From: JAYZQT01 sp964412235
GTDB taxonomy: Bacteria > Pseudomonadota > Alphaproteobacteria > MPNO01 > UBA830
NCBI GenBank assembly: GCA_964412235.1
Contig: CAYPNT010000005.1
Location: 6,870 to 70,869, forward strand
Direction: 5' to 3'
Length of the DNA stretch: 64,000 nt
Position 1 is the stretch's first letter, and the number at the start of each line of letters is the position of its first letter. The position numbers and the translations under genes are program-made. Below the pieces are notes generated by a model that was not told where the DNA came from, did no database searches, and saw nothing but the letters and a program-made list of their open reading frames with translations. Positions 52,737-61,923 of this stretch are shown piece by piece.

Positions 52737-54362
52737 ATGAGCGATGCTCAATCGCGCGGTTACAATGATTTACAAGACCACCTTGAAGCACTTGAGGCGG
52801 CCGATTTGTTAATAAAGATCCATGAGGAAATAGATAAAGATTCTGAATTAAGTCCACTCGTACGGTGGCAATTTCGGGGCGGAATACCAGAGGCGGACCG
52901 AAAAGCTTTTCTTTTCGAGAATGTAAGGAGTGGAACCGGAAGAAAATTCGAGATGCCTGTCACTGTTGGAGCGCTTGCTGGGAACGCGGCAATCTATTCG
53001 ATAGGCATGGGGGTTCCAGTCGACGAGATAGGAGCGTGCTGGTCTGAGGCGATTTCTAAACCCATTGCACCCATAACTGTTCCCTCCGGGGCTTGCCAGG
53101 AAATTGTGTTCGAAGGTGATGATCTACGCTCAGGAAATGGGCTCGACGCGCTACCTGTTCCCATCTCAACCCCAGGTTACGATTCTGCACCCTATCTTAC
53201 GGCTACGGCTTGTATTACCAGTGATCCTGATACGGGGATCCAAAACTTAGGGACCTATCGGGGTGGACTTAAGGCCCCTGATCGGTTGGGTTTAAAACTT
53301 TTCATGTCCCTCGGACAGGGAGGGGCGACGCATTGGCGAAAATATCGCTCTCGCAACCAGGCAATGCCTATAGCTATGGTTGTAGGTTGCCCACCGCCGG
53401 TTGCCTACGTAGGGCCCCAGAAGCTGCCTGAAGACATGGATGAATTGGCGGTTGCCGGCGGAATCGTTGGTTCACCGATTTGTGTCACACGGGCACAAAA
53501 ATCCGACTTACTTGTACCCGCAGAGGCTGAGATCGTAATCGAGGGGCTGCTGGATCCAGAGTACCTGGAGCCTGAGGGTCCCTTTGGTGAAAGCCACGGT
53601 CATATAAATCTTGAAGAATTTAACTTTATCTTTGATGTGACCGCGGTGACGCGCCGAAAAGACGCCGTGTTTACGTCTATAATTAGTCAGGTAACTCCGT
53701 CCGAGTCTTCTGTTATCAAACGAGTAGCCTATGAGCCATTATTTCTCGCGCATCTTACGGAACGCCTGGGTGTGCGCGGGGTGGTGAAGGTTTTTATGCA
53801 CGAAGCCCTAACAAATTTGCGTAAGGTAGTCGTAATCCAGTTCAACAGAGGAACACCACGGACCGAGATCTGGCGGGCATTATATGGGGCCATGTCATTC
53901 CAAGAGCCTGTTGGGAAATACATGATTGCGGTTGATGAAGATATAGATACCAACAATTTAGATGCCGTCTTCTGGGCCATGAGCTACCGTGCAAATTTAG
54001 CTCAGGACTGCGAAATTTTAAAACACCGGCCCTTGGGGCATGGTCCAAGGACCGTCGCTAGAGAGGATGCCACCTTGGCGGTTGATGCAACACTGAAAGC
54101 GGATATGGCACCTGTTGCTTTACCCAAGAAAGAGTATATGGAGCACGCGCAGAAACTCTGGGAGAAGTTTAACCTACCAGCTCTTCAGCCCGAAGCACCT
54201 TGGCACGGCTACGAACTGGGAGATTGGAGTGAGGAATGGGACCAGATTGCGCGCAAAGCGGCGGCAGGCGACTGGATTGCCAATGGGGAAAGATCTTATC
54301 AACGTCGTCGCAGGGATTTACAACCAAATACAGACGTTCGACGGGCACTTGATGATGATTAG
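52737..54362 (+). CDS. UbiD family decarboxylase (copy 2)
   Basis: A 541-residue paralogue of the UbiD at 8168-9835. ATG 52737 is chosen because GGAGAGGGG lies about six bases upstream and the product then begins like copy 1 (RGYNDLQDHLEALEAADLLIK). The landmarks NLGTYRGGLKAPDRL (prFMN-contacting Arg) and EPEGPFGESHGH are intact. An open frame upstream to 52533 runs across the start of the divergent MDR gene and is chance. It is followed with no gap by a GST gene, unlike copy 1, which is followed by the split ThDP enzyme. The two copies probably act on different acids. Confidence 0.9.
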   Translation: MSDAQSRGYNDLQDHLEALEAADLLIKIHEEIDKDSELSPLVRWQFRGGIPEADRKAFLFENVRSGTGRKFEMPVTVGALAGNAAIYSIGMGVPVDEIGACWSEAISKPIAPITVPSGACQEIVFEGDDLRSGNGLDALPVPISTPGYDSAPYLTATACITSDPDTGIQNLGTYRGGLKAPDRLGLKLFMSLGQGGATHWRKYRSRNQAMPIAMVVGCPPPVAYVGPQKLPEDMDELAVAGGIVGSPICVTRAQKSDLLVPAEAEIVIEGLLDPEYLEPEGPFGESHGHINLEEFNFIFDVTAVTRRKDAVFTSIISQVTPSESSVIKRVAYEPLFLAHLTERLGVRGVVKVFMHEALTNLRKVVVIQFNRGTPRTEIWRALYGAMSFQEPVGKYMIAVDEDIDTNNLDAVFWAMSYRANLAQDCEILKHRPLGHGPRTVAREDATLAVDATLKADMAPVALPKKEYMEHAQKLWEKFNLPALQPEAPWHGYELGDWSEEWDQIARKAAAGDWIANGERSYQRRRRDLQPNTDVRRALDDD

Positions 54363-55103
54363 ATGCTTTCCATTGTCCCAGCGGCTTTTTGCACCGTGAT
54401 CACGCAATATACATGGCCGACACCCAACGGACACAAGGTTTCTATCTTGATTGAAGAGTTGGGGCTCGAAAATGAGGTTGTGCCAATAGATATCAATACG
54501 GGTGCCCAGTTCAGTGACGATTTCTTAACAATCAGCCCGAACAATCGTATTCCTGCTATTATGGATCACGAGCCGGCGGATCGAGGTGCCCCAATTTCTG
54601 TGTTCGAGAGCGGCGCCATACTCATGTACCTTGCGGAAAAGGAGGGTAAATTTCTGCCACATCCTCAAAATACGCGAGCGAGAACATGTGTAATTGAGTG
54701 GCTGATGTGGCAAATCGCCGGGCTCGGCCCCATGGCTGGGCAGGCTCATCATTTTCGTCAAGCAATGGGTGGCGAAAGTGTAGCATACGGGATCGAACGT
54801 TATTCGAGAGAAGTCCGCCGGTTGTACAGCGTTATGAATGATCAACTCTCTGAACACGAGTGGCTGGCTGGAAACGAGTATTCTATTGCGGATATTGCTT
54901 GTTGGCCTTGGGTGCGTCCGTCGCGGCGACAGGGTATAGATAAGGCCGAGTTCATCAACCTAAAACGCTGGTTTGAGTCTATGTCGGCTCGACCAGCCGT
55001 GAAGAAAGGAATGGAACTCCTTTCGGAGCATCGGGGCACGAAATCGATGAGCAGCGAGTCCCGCGATATACTCTTTGGCGCCCGTTCACTTGAGCGGAAT
55101 TAA
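54363..55103 (+). CDS. Glutathione S-transferase, YghU/YfcG-like (nu class)
   Basis: A 246-residue GST. The N-terminal thioredoxin-like domain has the TWPTPNGHKVSILIEELGLEN segment (about 17-37) with the Thr/Asn pair that replaces Tyr or Ser in nu-class enzymes, the cis-Pro in NNRIPAIMDHE and the ESGAILMYLAEKEG glutathione-binding loop. C-terminal helices follow from about 105. Relatives act as GSH-dependent disulfide reductases or on organohydroperoxides. Its ATG directly follows the UbiD stop, so both are one transcript. A role in processing the UbiD product is possible. Confidence 0.9.
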   Translation: MLSIVPAAFCTVITQYTWPTPNGHKVSILIEELGLENEVVPIDINTGAQFSDDFLTISPNNRIPAIMDHEPADRGAPISVFESGAILMYLAEKEGKFLPHPQNTRARTCVIEWLMWQIAGLGPMAGQAHHFRQAMGGESVAYGIERYSREVRRLYSVMNDQLSEHEWLAGNEYSIADIACWPWVRPSRRQGIDKAEFINLKRWFESMSARPAVKKGMELLSEHRGTKSMSSESRDILFGARSLERN

Positions 55104-55978
55104 TTCTTGTTAGAATTAAGAGGAAGTTTGGACTCTTCGCGAACACTATACCAATTTGCGCCAAAAATAATGACCCCGCCCAGTGCTGTCCAAGGACTTA
55201 TCGCCTCCGCATATAGCAAAAACCCAAGCAGTGCCATTAGGGGTAGCCGCAAGAAGTCGAGTGGAAAGATTATCGTTATGTCGGAAAGTTTTAGTGCGCG
55301 GGCCATGGTGTAGTGCGCGGCGAGGCCAGAAAGCCCCCATGTGATTATCCACGGTACGTCTGCTATTGTTGGTGTCACCCATTGGAAAATAAAAACTGCG
55401 GGTACTAATCCTAACGGTAGCTGTATCAGGTTCATGTAAAAGATGATGCCTTGCGGCGTGTCGGTTCTTGTTAGGTATTTGACTATAATTCCTGATGCCG
55501 AATATAGGAAGGAACCAAAAAGCATGACAAAACCAGCCGTACTGAACGCAGAACCCTCGGGTTGAAGAATAACGAGGACCCCCCCAAATCCTATCAAAGT
55601 GGCTATCCATTTGTGACGCCACATTCTCTCGCCAAGGAATAAAACAGCAAGGATCGCCGTAAATACGGGCACTGAAAACTCTATAGCGGTCAAGTCGGAT
55701 AAGGTGAGATATAAAATACCGTACATCCAGCAAATTTGGGCAGAAAATTGTATTAACGCTCTAACACCATGGTACCTGAATTTTGCTGTTTGGAGATCAC
55801 GGAAGCGATTACGGATAATGAATGGAAAAACCACTATAATCCCTATCAGTGAGCGGAAGAAGAGGATTTCAAATGTGGACATCGTCGAAAACAATTCTCG
55901 CGCAGAGATTGCCATCCCGGCAAACCCCGCCATTGTTCCACAAAACCATATGACGGATTGAAAGAGGGGTGGCATCAC
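55100..55978 (-). CDS. EamA/DMT-family transporter 1 of 3
   Basis: A 292-residue membrane protein with ten hydrophobic helices in two EamA repeats. SARELFSTMSTFEILFFRSLIGIIVVFPFI near the start and YLTLSDLTAIEFSVPVFTAILAVLFLGERM are typical. The start overlaps the stop of the next upstream copy (55975-55978, ATGA), and the C-terminus overlaps the GST gene tail-to-tail by four bases. Substrate unknown. Confidence 0.88.
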   Translation of the reverse strand: MMPPLFQSVIWFCGTMAGFAGMAISARELFSTMSTFEILFFRSLIGIIVVFPFIIRNRFRDLQTAKFRYHGVRALIQFSAQICWMYGILYLTLSDLTAIEFSVPVFTAILAVLFLGERMWRHKWIATLIGFGGVLVILQPEGSAFSTAGFVMLFGSFLYSASGIIVKYLTRTDTPQGIIFYMNLIQLPLGLVPAVFIFQWVTPTIADVPWIITWGLSGLAAHYTMARALKLSDITIIFPLDFLRLPLMALLGFLLYAEAISPWTALGGVIIFGANWYSVREESKLPLNSNKN

Positions 55979-56871
55979 TCGTTACCGTGTTTGCTTTCAC
56001 GCCAAACAGAGTAATAATTACCTGCGAAGATAAGAAAAGCCCCCAAAAGCACCCAAGGACTGACTGTTTCATCGTAAATTAACCAACCTACGACGGCGAC
56101 TAGCGGTAAACGAACAAAGTCAACGGGTATACAAACAGTAGCGTCCGCAAGTTGAAACGCTCGTGCGAGGCAGAAGTGTGCCGTAATACCGGTCAGCCCT
56201 AGCGCAGCGAGCCAAGGCGCATCCTCCCAGACCGGCCAAACCCAGTCGAACCAGAAAATAGCTGGAATTAGGGTTAAGGGTAGTTGAAAAAATTGCATCC
56301 AAAAGACGATTGCTAATGGCGTGTCATCGGCCGTAAGGGATTTCACCAATACGTTGGAGATACCATAAAAAAGAGCACCTAAAAGTACCACAAGGGCTCC
56401 CTGTGTGACGATTTCGAACCCTGGCCGAAGAATCACGAAAACTCCGACCAAGCCGAGGACTACCGCGAGCAAGCGATGGGAGCTTGCTCGTTCTCTCAAG
56501 AAAATCATTGCGATTATGACAGTCCACACCGGCATGGTATATTCGAGGGCTGTTACATGGGCCATTGGGAGTAACATTATTCCAATTACCCAACACCATT
56601 GTCCGACGCAGTGAAAGAGGTTGCGAGCAATTTGTGTACCTAAGCGACTGGTTTTAACGCTATGAAAACCGACAGTCGCCGCGACAATGCACATTATGGG
56701 TATGCCGATTATTGAGCGAAAGGAGAGCATTTCGAAGCTCGACATTTTGGTGGAGAGTTCTCGAATGGCGATCATCATAAAGATAAAGGACGCAACTGTA
56801 CCCAGAACCCAAAATGCAGCGAGCACGGCATTCTGTGGACGAGGGTCGTTAGTTTCAGTTGATTCCGACAT
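55975..56871 (-). CDS. EamA/DMT-family transporter 2 of 3
   Basis: A 298-residue EamA paralogue. MIAIRELSTKMSSFEMLSFRSIIGIPIMCIV and LLPMAHVTALEYTMPVWTVIIAMIFLRERA repeat the pattern of copy 1. A hydrophilic N-terminal tail (about 1-14) precedes the first helix. It is coupled to copy 1 by an ATGA overlap, which suggests either a pair that works together or two exporters expressed as one unit. A 161-base gap separates it from copy 3. Confidence 0.88.
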   Translation of the reverse strand: MSESTETNDPRPQNAVLAAFWVLGTVASFIFMMIAIRELSTKMSSFEMLSFRSIIGIPIMCIVAATVGFHSVKTSRLGTQIARNLFHCVGQWCWVIGIMLLPMAHVTALEYTMPVWTVIIAMIFLRERASSHRLLAVVLGLVGVFVILRPGFEIVTQGALVVLLGALFYGISNVLVKSLTADDTPLAIVFWMQFFQLPLTLIPAIFWFDWVWPVWEDAPWLAALGLTGITAHFCLARAFQLADATVCIPVDFVRLPLVAVVGWLIYDETVSPWVLLGAFLIFAGNYYSVWRESKHGNE

Positions 56872-57032
56872 CTGAAAGCGAGTCCTAGGGGTGAAAATTC
56901 CGGATCGTCATAGGTAAAATAGAAGCGCTAGTCTGTGCTGGTTATGATAGAAGCGCAGCGAAGATAACCGGTCAATCGATACCTGCCTAGTATGGAACGA
57001 AGAAGCATTTTTATGCTTTTCCCCCAGGGAAG

Positions 57033-57959
57033 TTAACTTCGAACAGATTTTCCTTGGTGTTCAAGTTTGTTTTCCCGAGCTGTGATATACCACGTGCTCA
57101 GGAATATTATACCGCCCCCAAGCCAAACCCATATCTCGGGTACTTCTCCGAATAAAGCAAAGCCAAAACCGGCCGTGATGGGGAGGCGTAAAAAGTCGAT
57201 CGGAGCAATAATACTTGCGTCTGCCATCCGTAGTGCTGAAGTATACATAAAAGGTGCGAATGTACCTGTGAGGCCTACGATAATTATGGGAAGGATATCT
57301 TCTATGGTAGGTGGCACCCAGAGATAAAGGGTAAAGGGGATCGTGAACACTAGAATGAATAAATTGGTGTAGAAGGTTAAGGCGAGGGGGCTTTCGGTCT
57401 TGACCATATATTTAAGAAAAATAACGGTCGCGGCGTAACAAAGAGCAGACACTAGGATCATTAGCTCTGGCCAACCTATGGCGAGTTGCCCTGGGCGCAG
57501 AATGATGAGCATACCCCCAAAACCGATGAAAGCGGCAGTAATTCGCCGGATGCCGATTTTTTCTCGAAGTATAAATGCGGCAAGAGCGAGTACAAAAATT
57601 GGAAGTACAAAATGTATAGCGACAGCCTTACCCAGTGGAACAACGGCTATTGCATAAAACCATAAGATCATTCCACCAAAATTTACTACCGACCGAAGTG
57701 AATGCATCAGGAGACGTCGTGTTTTTAGATGGTGTAAGCCCTTCCAGGCATACCAGGGTGTGATTATTCCCAAGCTAAGAGACATTCGCCAAAATACGAT
57801 CTCGAATGCCGACATTGTGTCCGATAATAGTCGGACCGAAGAGTGGGTAAGTGAAAATAAAAACATCGATAACACCGCGATAATAACGGCTGTGACTACC
57901 GTGGAAGATCGGGTGAGCGATGGTAGATTGTTGAACATTCTACGGTTCTGCCGCCGCAT
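57033..57959 (-). CDS. EamA/DMT-family transporter 3 of 3
   Basis: A 308-residue EamA paralogue with ten helices. SSVRLLSDTMSAFEIVFWRMSLSLGIITPW and VVPLGKAVAIHFVLPIFVLALAAFILREKIG show the family pattern; the second repeat contains ALCYAATVIFLKYMVKTESP. No clear ribosome site marks the start; ATG 57938 would remove seven residues. It lies 31 bases after the MarR gene on the same strand and may be controlled by it. Confidence 0.85.
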   Translation of the reverse strand: MRRQNRRMFNNLPSLTRSSTVVTAVIIAVLSMFLFSLTHSSVRLLSDTMSAFEIVFWRMSLSLGIITPWYAWKGLHHLKTRRLLMHSLRSVVNFGGMILWFYAIAVVPLGKAVAIHFVLPIFVLALAAFILREKIGIRRITAAFIGFGGMLIILRPGQLAIGWPELMILVSALCYAATVIFLKYMVKTESPLALTFYTNLFILVFTIPFTLYLWVPPTIEDILPIIIVGLTGTFAPFMYTSALRMADASIIAPIDFLRLPITAGFGFALFGEVPEIWVWLGGGIIFLSTWYITARENKLEHQGKSVRS

Positions 57960-57990
57960 TTGATCGTGAATTAGTATTTTTTAACAAAAC

Positions 57991-58590
57991 TTAACTGTCG
58001 TCGGTCTCGAGATACCGCTGGAGTTTGACAGCTCGTTCGCTGCTGGAAACGAGATCCGCAATAATGTTGCTTAGTTTTTGAAAATCATCTTTTGTTAGAG
58101 AGCCGAACTCCACGTTATTTACCTGACGTTGGTATGGGGCGAGTTTGGCGAGATCCATAAGCCCTTCTTCAGTAACAGTGAGGACAGTGCGTCGCTTGTC
58201 TTTGAGATCAGAAGATTTTTGTAATAGACCCAGTTCTTGAAGTTTTCTAGTGACGTTCGTTACAAATCCAGTGCTAACATGAAGGTGGTCTGCTAATTTC
58301 TTGACGTTAACATTACCGTCGCGGCTTAGCCGGGCGACCGAAATTAAGATGGTGTATTCTATTCCAGCGAGGCCTATCCGTTTCGCGTGACCCGCTCTAA
58401 TCGTTTCGTGCCGGGCATTGAATGCAAAAAGATCGTGTACCAACTTACGAAAAAGTTGGTCGTGACCACCTACTAGGAGTTCTTTGCGGGAGACAGTAAG
58501 GGGATGCGGATCATAGTTTCTGTTTTTTTTGTCGTTTGACTGACGTTTAGACATTGAGCCTGGAGTTAGGGTGTCCGGTTCTGGCACCAT
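57991..58590 (-). CDS. MarR-family transcriptional regulator
   Basis: A 199-residue winged-helix regulator. RIGLAGIEYTILISVARLSRDGNVNVKKLADHLHVSTGFVTNVTRKLQELGLLQ, read in pieces, gives helices and recognition helix typical of MarR, and KSSDLKDKRRTVLTVTEEGLMDL the wing. The first about 30 residues are a hydrophilic tail. MarR proteins respond to phenolic ligands and usually repress neighbouring genes. It is divergent from the HpaB-type monooxygenase; the intergenic 105 bases contain a promoter with an inverted repeat that could be its operator. ATG 58554 is an alternative start. Confidence 0.87.
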   Translation of the reverse strand: MVPEPDTLTPGSMSKRQSNDKKNRNYDPHPLTVSRKELLVGGHDQLFRKLVHDLFAFNARHETIRAGHAKRIGLAGIEYTILISVARLSRDGNVNVKKLADHLHVSTGFVTNVTRKLQELGLLQKSSDLKDKRRTVLTVTEEGLMDLAKLAPYQRQVNNVEFGSLTKDDFQKLSNIIADLVSSSERAVKLQRYLETDDS

Positions 58591-58626
58591 ATTTCTTATT
58601 TTTCCTTTAGCATTTTACACTATTTC

Positions 58627-58656
58627 TTGACCATTATTTATATAGTAAATTAGTAT
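58627..58656 (+). promoter_or_regulatory. Candidate promoter with overlapping inverted repeat for the HpaB-type gene
   Basis: TTGACC at 58627-58632 and TAGTAT at 58651-58656 lie 18 bases apart in the MarR/HpaB divergent interval. The spacer contains ATTTA-N5-TAAAT at 58636-58650, a perfect 5+5 inverted repeat of the size MarR dimers often bind. Binding there would block RNA polymerase. By-eye evidence only. Confidence 0.4.
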
Positions 58657-58695
58657 TGTTTGTATATTAAAATTAAGCGTTGGGAGAAATTGGTC

Positions 58696-60180
58696 ATGGC
58701 GAAAACGGGTGAACAGCATCTTAAGTCGCTTCGTGACGGGCGCGAAGTTTTCCTCGATGGTAAGAAGGTGGATGATGTTACAACACATCCCGCCTATAAA
58801 AACGCAGTAGCGGCGGCAGCGGCTCTCTACGATTTCCAGGCCGACCCTGACCATATTGATTATATGACTTTTAAAAGTCCAACGTCCGGGGAACGCGTGA
58901 ACCGTTGTTGGCAATTAACAAAAAACTACGAAGAGCTTGTAACGCGTCGCAAGGCGATCGCTGGGTGGTCGCAGCTGTCAGGGGGATGGTTGGGAAGATC
59001 CCCTGACCACATTGCATCTTCAATGGTAGGTCAGGTAATGGGTTTGCCAGTTTTTGAAAAGCATTCGAAAGAACGGGCAAAAGCGCTTGTGAATTACTTT
59101 GAATACGTCCGCGACAGTGACGCTTATATGACCTATGTGATCATCAATCCCCAGGCAGATCGCAATAAAAGTACCGGGGAAATGCAAGATGAATATCTTG
59201 CCACTGGCGTGGTTGATGAAGATTCAGAAGGAATTACCGTGCGTGGCGCCAAAATGTTGGGTACCGGTTCTATCATGGCGAATGAGGTGTTATTTGCGAA
59301 CATCCAACCCCTTAAGCCCGGCGAAGAAAAATACGCTATATCGTTTGCTCTTCCGATGAATGCTAGGGGTCTAAAGGTTATGTCGCGGCGTTCCTACGAG
59401 GGCTCAGCGTCAAGTGTTTACGATTACCCGTTGTCTTCCCGGTTCGATGAAAATGATGCCCTGGTGTATTGCGATGACGTTAAAGTGCCTTGGGATCGTG
59501 TGTTCATCTATAAGGATACGGATACAGCTCGGGCTCAATTTCAAGATACATATGCCCACTATATGCAGAATTACCAAGCCCAAATCCGACTTATGGTAAA
59601 AATGCAGTTCCAGATTGGTGTAGCTCGACGTATAGCGGAGACAATCGGAACAGTCGGAATGCCGCCGGTTGCTGAGAAACTCGGTCATTTGGCGGCGCAG
59701 GCCGCCATGGTTGAAGGTCTCGTCTATGGAATGGAATCAGGAGGTGGTGAATATAATGGTTATTATGTTCCGGACCGTAACTTGATGTATACGGCACAAG
59801 TTCTTACACAACAACTCTATCCGGAGTTTATTACGTCCATGCGCGAACTTGCGGGCGGGGGGTTAATAATGTTGCCGTCTTCGGCTGAGGATTTTGCTAA
59901 TCCTGAATTGAATGAATTGATCAATGCGACCCAAAAATCGGCTATTGGTTCGTCGGAGGAAAAGGTAAAGTTTATGAAGCTAGCGTGGGATGCTATTGGT
60001 TCGGAGTTCGCGAGCCGCCACACCCAGTATGAGATGTTTTATGCTGGAGCACAGTTCGTCACTCGGGCGCACGCTTTCCGCACCTATGATTGGGACAGAG
60101 CGAGCAATCTTGTAGACTCTATCTTGGATCAATATTCGTTAAGTGATGTTATAGGAAGCGATAAGATCGCCGCTGAGTAA
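58696..60180 (+). CDS. HpaB-family flavin monooxygenase (4-hydroxyphenylacetate 3-monooxygenase/phenol hydroxylase type)
   Basis: A 494-residue large oxygenase subunit. ATG 58696 is chosen because GGGAGA at 58682 precedes it; an upstream start at 58660 lies before that site. The order HLKSLRDGREVFLDGKKVDDVTTHPAYKNAV, FVIINPQADR-type strand (YVIINPQADRNKS), KMLGTGSIMANEVLF and SSRFDENDALVYCDDVKVPWDRVF is diagnostic. Family members hydroxylate phenols ortho with FADH2 from a reductase (HpaC); halophenol monooxygenases also belong here. No reductase gene is adjacent. Its control by the divergent MarR gene is likely. Confidence 0.9.
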   Translation: MAKTGEQHLKSLRDGREVFLDGKKVDDVTTHPAYKNAVAAAAALYDFQADPDHIDYMTFKSPTSGERVNRCWQLTKNYEELVTRRKAIAGWSQLSGGWLGRSPDHIASSMVGQVMGLPVFEKHSKERAKALVNYFEYVRDSDAYMTYVIINPQADRNKSTGEMQDEYLATGVVDEDSEGITVRGAKMLGTGSIMANEVLFANIQPLKPGEEKYAISFALPMNARGLKVMSRRSYEGSASSVYDYPLSSRFDENDALVYCDDVKVPWDRVFIYKDTDTARAQFQDTYAHYMQNYQAQIRLMVKMQFQIGVARRIAETIGTVGMPPVAEKLGHLAAQAAMVEGLVYGMESGGGEYNGYYVPDRNLMYTAQVLTQQLYPEFITSMRELAGGGLIMLPSSAEDFANPELNELINATQKSAIGSSEEKVKFMKLAWDAIGSEFASRHTQYEMFYAGAQFVTRAHAFRTYDWDRASNLVDSILDQYSLSDVIGSDKIAAE

Positions 60181-60242
60181 GTTTTCGGTAAGCGGAATTT
60201 TCGACTAAATAAGTATAATTTTATTAAACTTATACGTTTCAC

Positions 60243-61820
60243 TTATTTATTTTTGGACCAGAGGCGTTGTAACGTGTTGCGGTCGACTTTTCCCCGGTCG
60301 TTTTTGGGGATTAGGTCGAGAAAAATTATTTCGGCCGGCATTTTAAAATGAGCAAGCTTCGTAGCGCAATGCGCGTAAACTGCTTCTTTGTCATCAGATG
60401 TGTCCGGTGCCAATACAACAAAGCTCACCGGTTGTTCGCCGTACACCGGATCGGTTACACCAATGGTTGCCACTTCGGAAATCCCTGGAAAGGTTATGAG
60501 AGCGTTATCGATCTCTAGGGGTGCAATATTAACACCACCACGAATTATTACGTCTTTGGTCCGGCCAGTGATTATGAGGTAACCATCCTCATCAAGATAT
60601 CCCATGTCGCCAGTTCTAAGTCTTCCAATCGGCTCCAATCTGCCATCGGGTAACAAATATGCCCTGGCGGGTTGTGCGCCTCCGAGCTCAATTTCCCCCG
60701 TTTCCCCTTGCGGCAGTGTCCTGTCATCTGATCCAACTATCCTGAGGTTTTGGTATAAACCCGGGGGGCCTACGCTGCCAAAACGGCGTTCACCAACATG
60801 GTTGCTTGCTACAATTCCCCCTTCGCTCATCCCGTAGAGTTGCACAAGCTCCACCCCATAAGTTTGTTCAAATTTTCGATGTTGATCTACCATTAGTGGT
60901 GCAGTCGAAGAAGACATAAATCTCAGCTGTTTTGTTAATTGAATGTCGTCTGGTTGTGGGTCCTGTTCTAGAAGCATATTTATGACAGTAGGGACACCAA
61001 TTACCATTGTAGGATTGTACTGTCGGAGCCATTGAAAAAAACGGGATCGAGAAAAGCGTTCCGCAAGTAAAATAGCCGCACCCACTCGCAGCGCTGGGTT
61101 TAAACACAACATGTGTGATGATGCCCAACTCAGAGAACGGAATTCTAACATTCGATCGTTCTGCGTGAGTCTCCACATGTCTATGGTTTGGTCTGCTATC
61201 CAATAATAATTGCCAAATCGATGCAGTACTCCTTTGGGTGCGGCTGAGGTTCCTGATGTGAAGCTAAGCACACATAGGTCATCTGGTCTTGGGTTTGCGT
61301 GTGGTGCGTCATCTCCGTCACCATAACTATTCAAAATTTCAAATAACCCTCCGTCAGAGGCAGACTTGCCGTGTGGGTCACAGTCACCGAAACCAACCCA
61401 TTGAATGTTCTGTCGTTCGTTGATCCCTAATGCCTCAGCATTACAATTGGAGTGATATAAAACAAGCTTTGGGTCAATCCGATTCAGCATTTCTCGCACA
61501 TGGTTCGCGTTTACTTCTACGTTGACCGTGCAAAAAGCCGCCCCATATCGCTGAATGGAAAAGTAAAGGACCGCCATCTCCAGGCAATTGTGGGTTAGGA
61601 CTGCAACTCGCTCACCCGCCTTAACGTTTTGCTCCGCTAGGTACCTTGAGAGGCGATTTGACAGGCACCAGAGTTGGCCAAAGGTAATCGACCGCCCATC
61701 CTGATCCATCGCTGTAATAAACGTCTTGGTGGCACGTTCCGTTGCGTGCTTGCGCAACATTTCCGCGACGCTTTTATATTGGCGTTCATCTGGTTGTGAA
61801 GGCGTATTATCCCTATTCAT
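60243..61820 (-). CDS. AMP-binding acyl-CoA synthetase/ligase
   Basis: A 525-residue adenylate-forming enzyme. LSFTSGTSAAPKGVLH (about 185-200) is the ATP-binding P-loop, slightly unusual in having S-A-A-P instead of T-G-x-P. YGMSEGGIVASNH (about 328), TGDMGYLDEDGYLIITGRTKDVI (about 412-434) and the final KNDRGKVDR with its catalytic Lys are the other core motifs. It should activate a carboxylic acid to its CoA thioester. It converges with the HpaB-type gene and is divergent from the Rieske oxygenase across about 100 bases; together they could process an aromatic or crotonobetaine/carnitine-like acid. Confidence 0.9.
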   Translation of the reverse strand: MNRDNTPSQPDERQYKSVAEMLRKHATERATKTFITAMDQDGRSITFGQLWCLSNRLSRYLAEQNVKAGERVAVLTHNCLEMAVLYFSIQRYGAAFCTVNVEVNANHVREMLNRIDPKLVLYHSNCNAEALGINERQNIQWVGFGDCDPHGKSASDGGLFEILNSYGDGDDAPHANPRPDDLCVLSFTSGTSAAPKGVLHRFGNYYWIADQTIDMWRLTQNDRMLEFRSLSWASSHMLCLNPALRVGAAILLAERFSRSRFFQWLRQYNPTMVIGVPTVINMLLEQDPQPDDIQLTKQLRFMSSSTAPLMVDQHRKFEQTYGVELVQLYGMSEGGIVASNHVGERRFGSVGPPGLYQNLRIVGSDDRTLPQGETGEIELGGAQPARAYLLPDGRLEPIGRLRTGDMGYLDEDGYLIITGRTKDVIIRGGVNIAPLEIDNALITFPGISEVATIGVTDPVYGEQPVSFVVLAPDTSDDKEAVYAHCATKLAHFKMPAEIIFLDLIPKNDRGKVDRNTLQRLWSKNK

Positions 61821-61923
61821 GCCATTGTTTTACACTGGGGCGGGCTAGCCTGGAAGATGGGGGAAAGCCTGCGTAAGGTTTTTTTTTATGGTAAGATAAG
61901 ATAGAGAAATGGGGGGTGAACCT

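Noticed and set aside
60213..60235. AT-rich hairpin GTATAA/TTATAC as a terminator between convergent genes
   Set aside because: Weak six-pair AT stem in an AT-rich gap; not distinguishable from chance.
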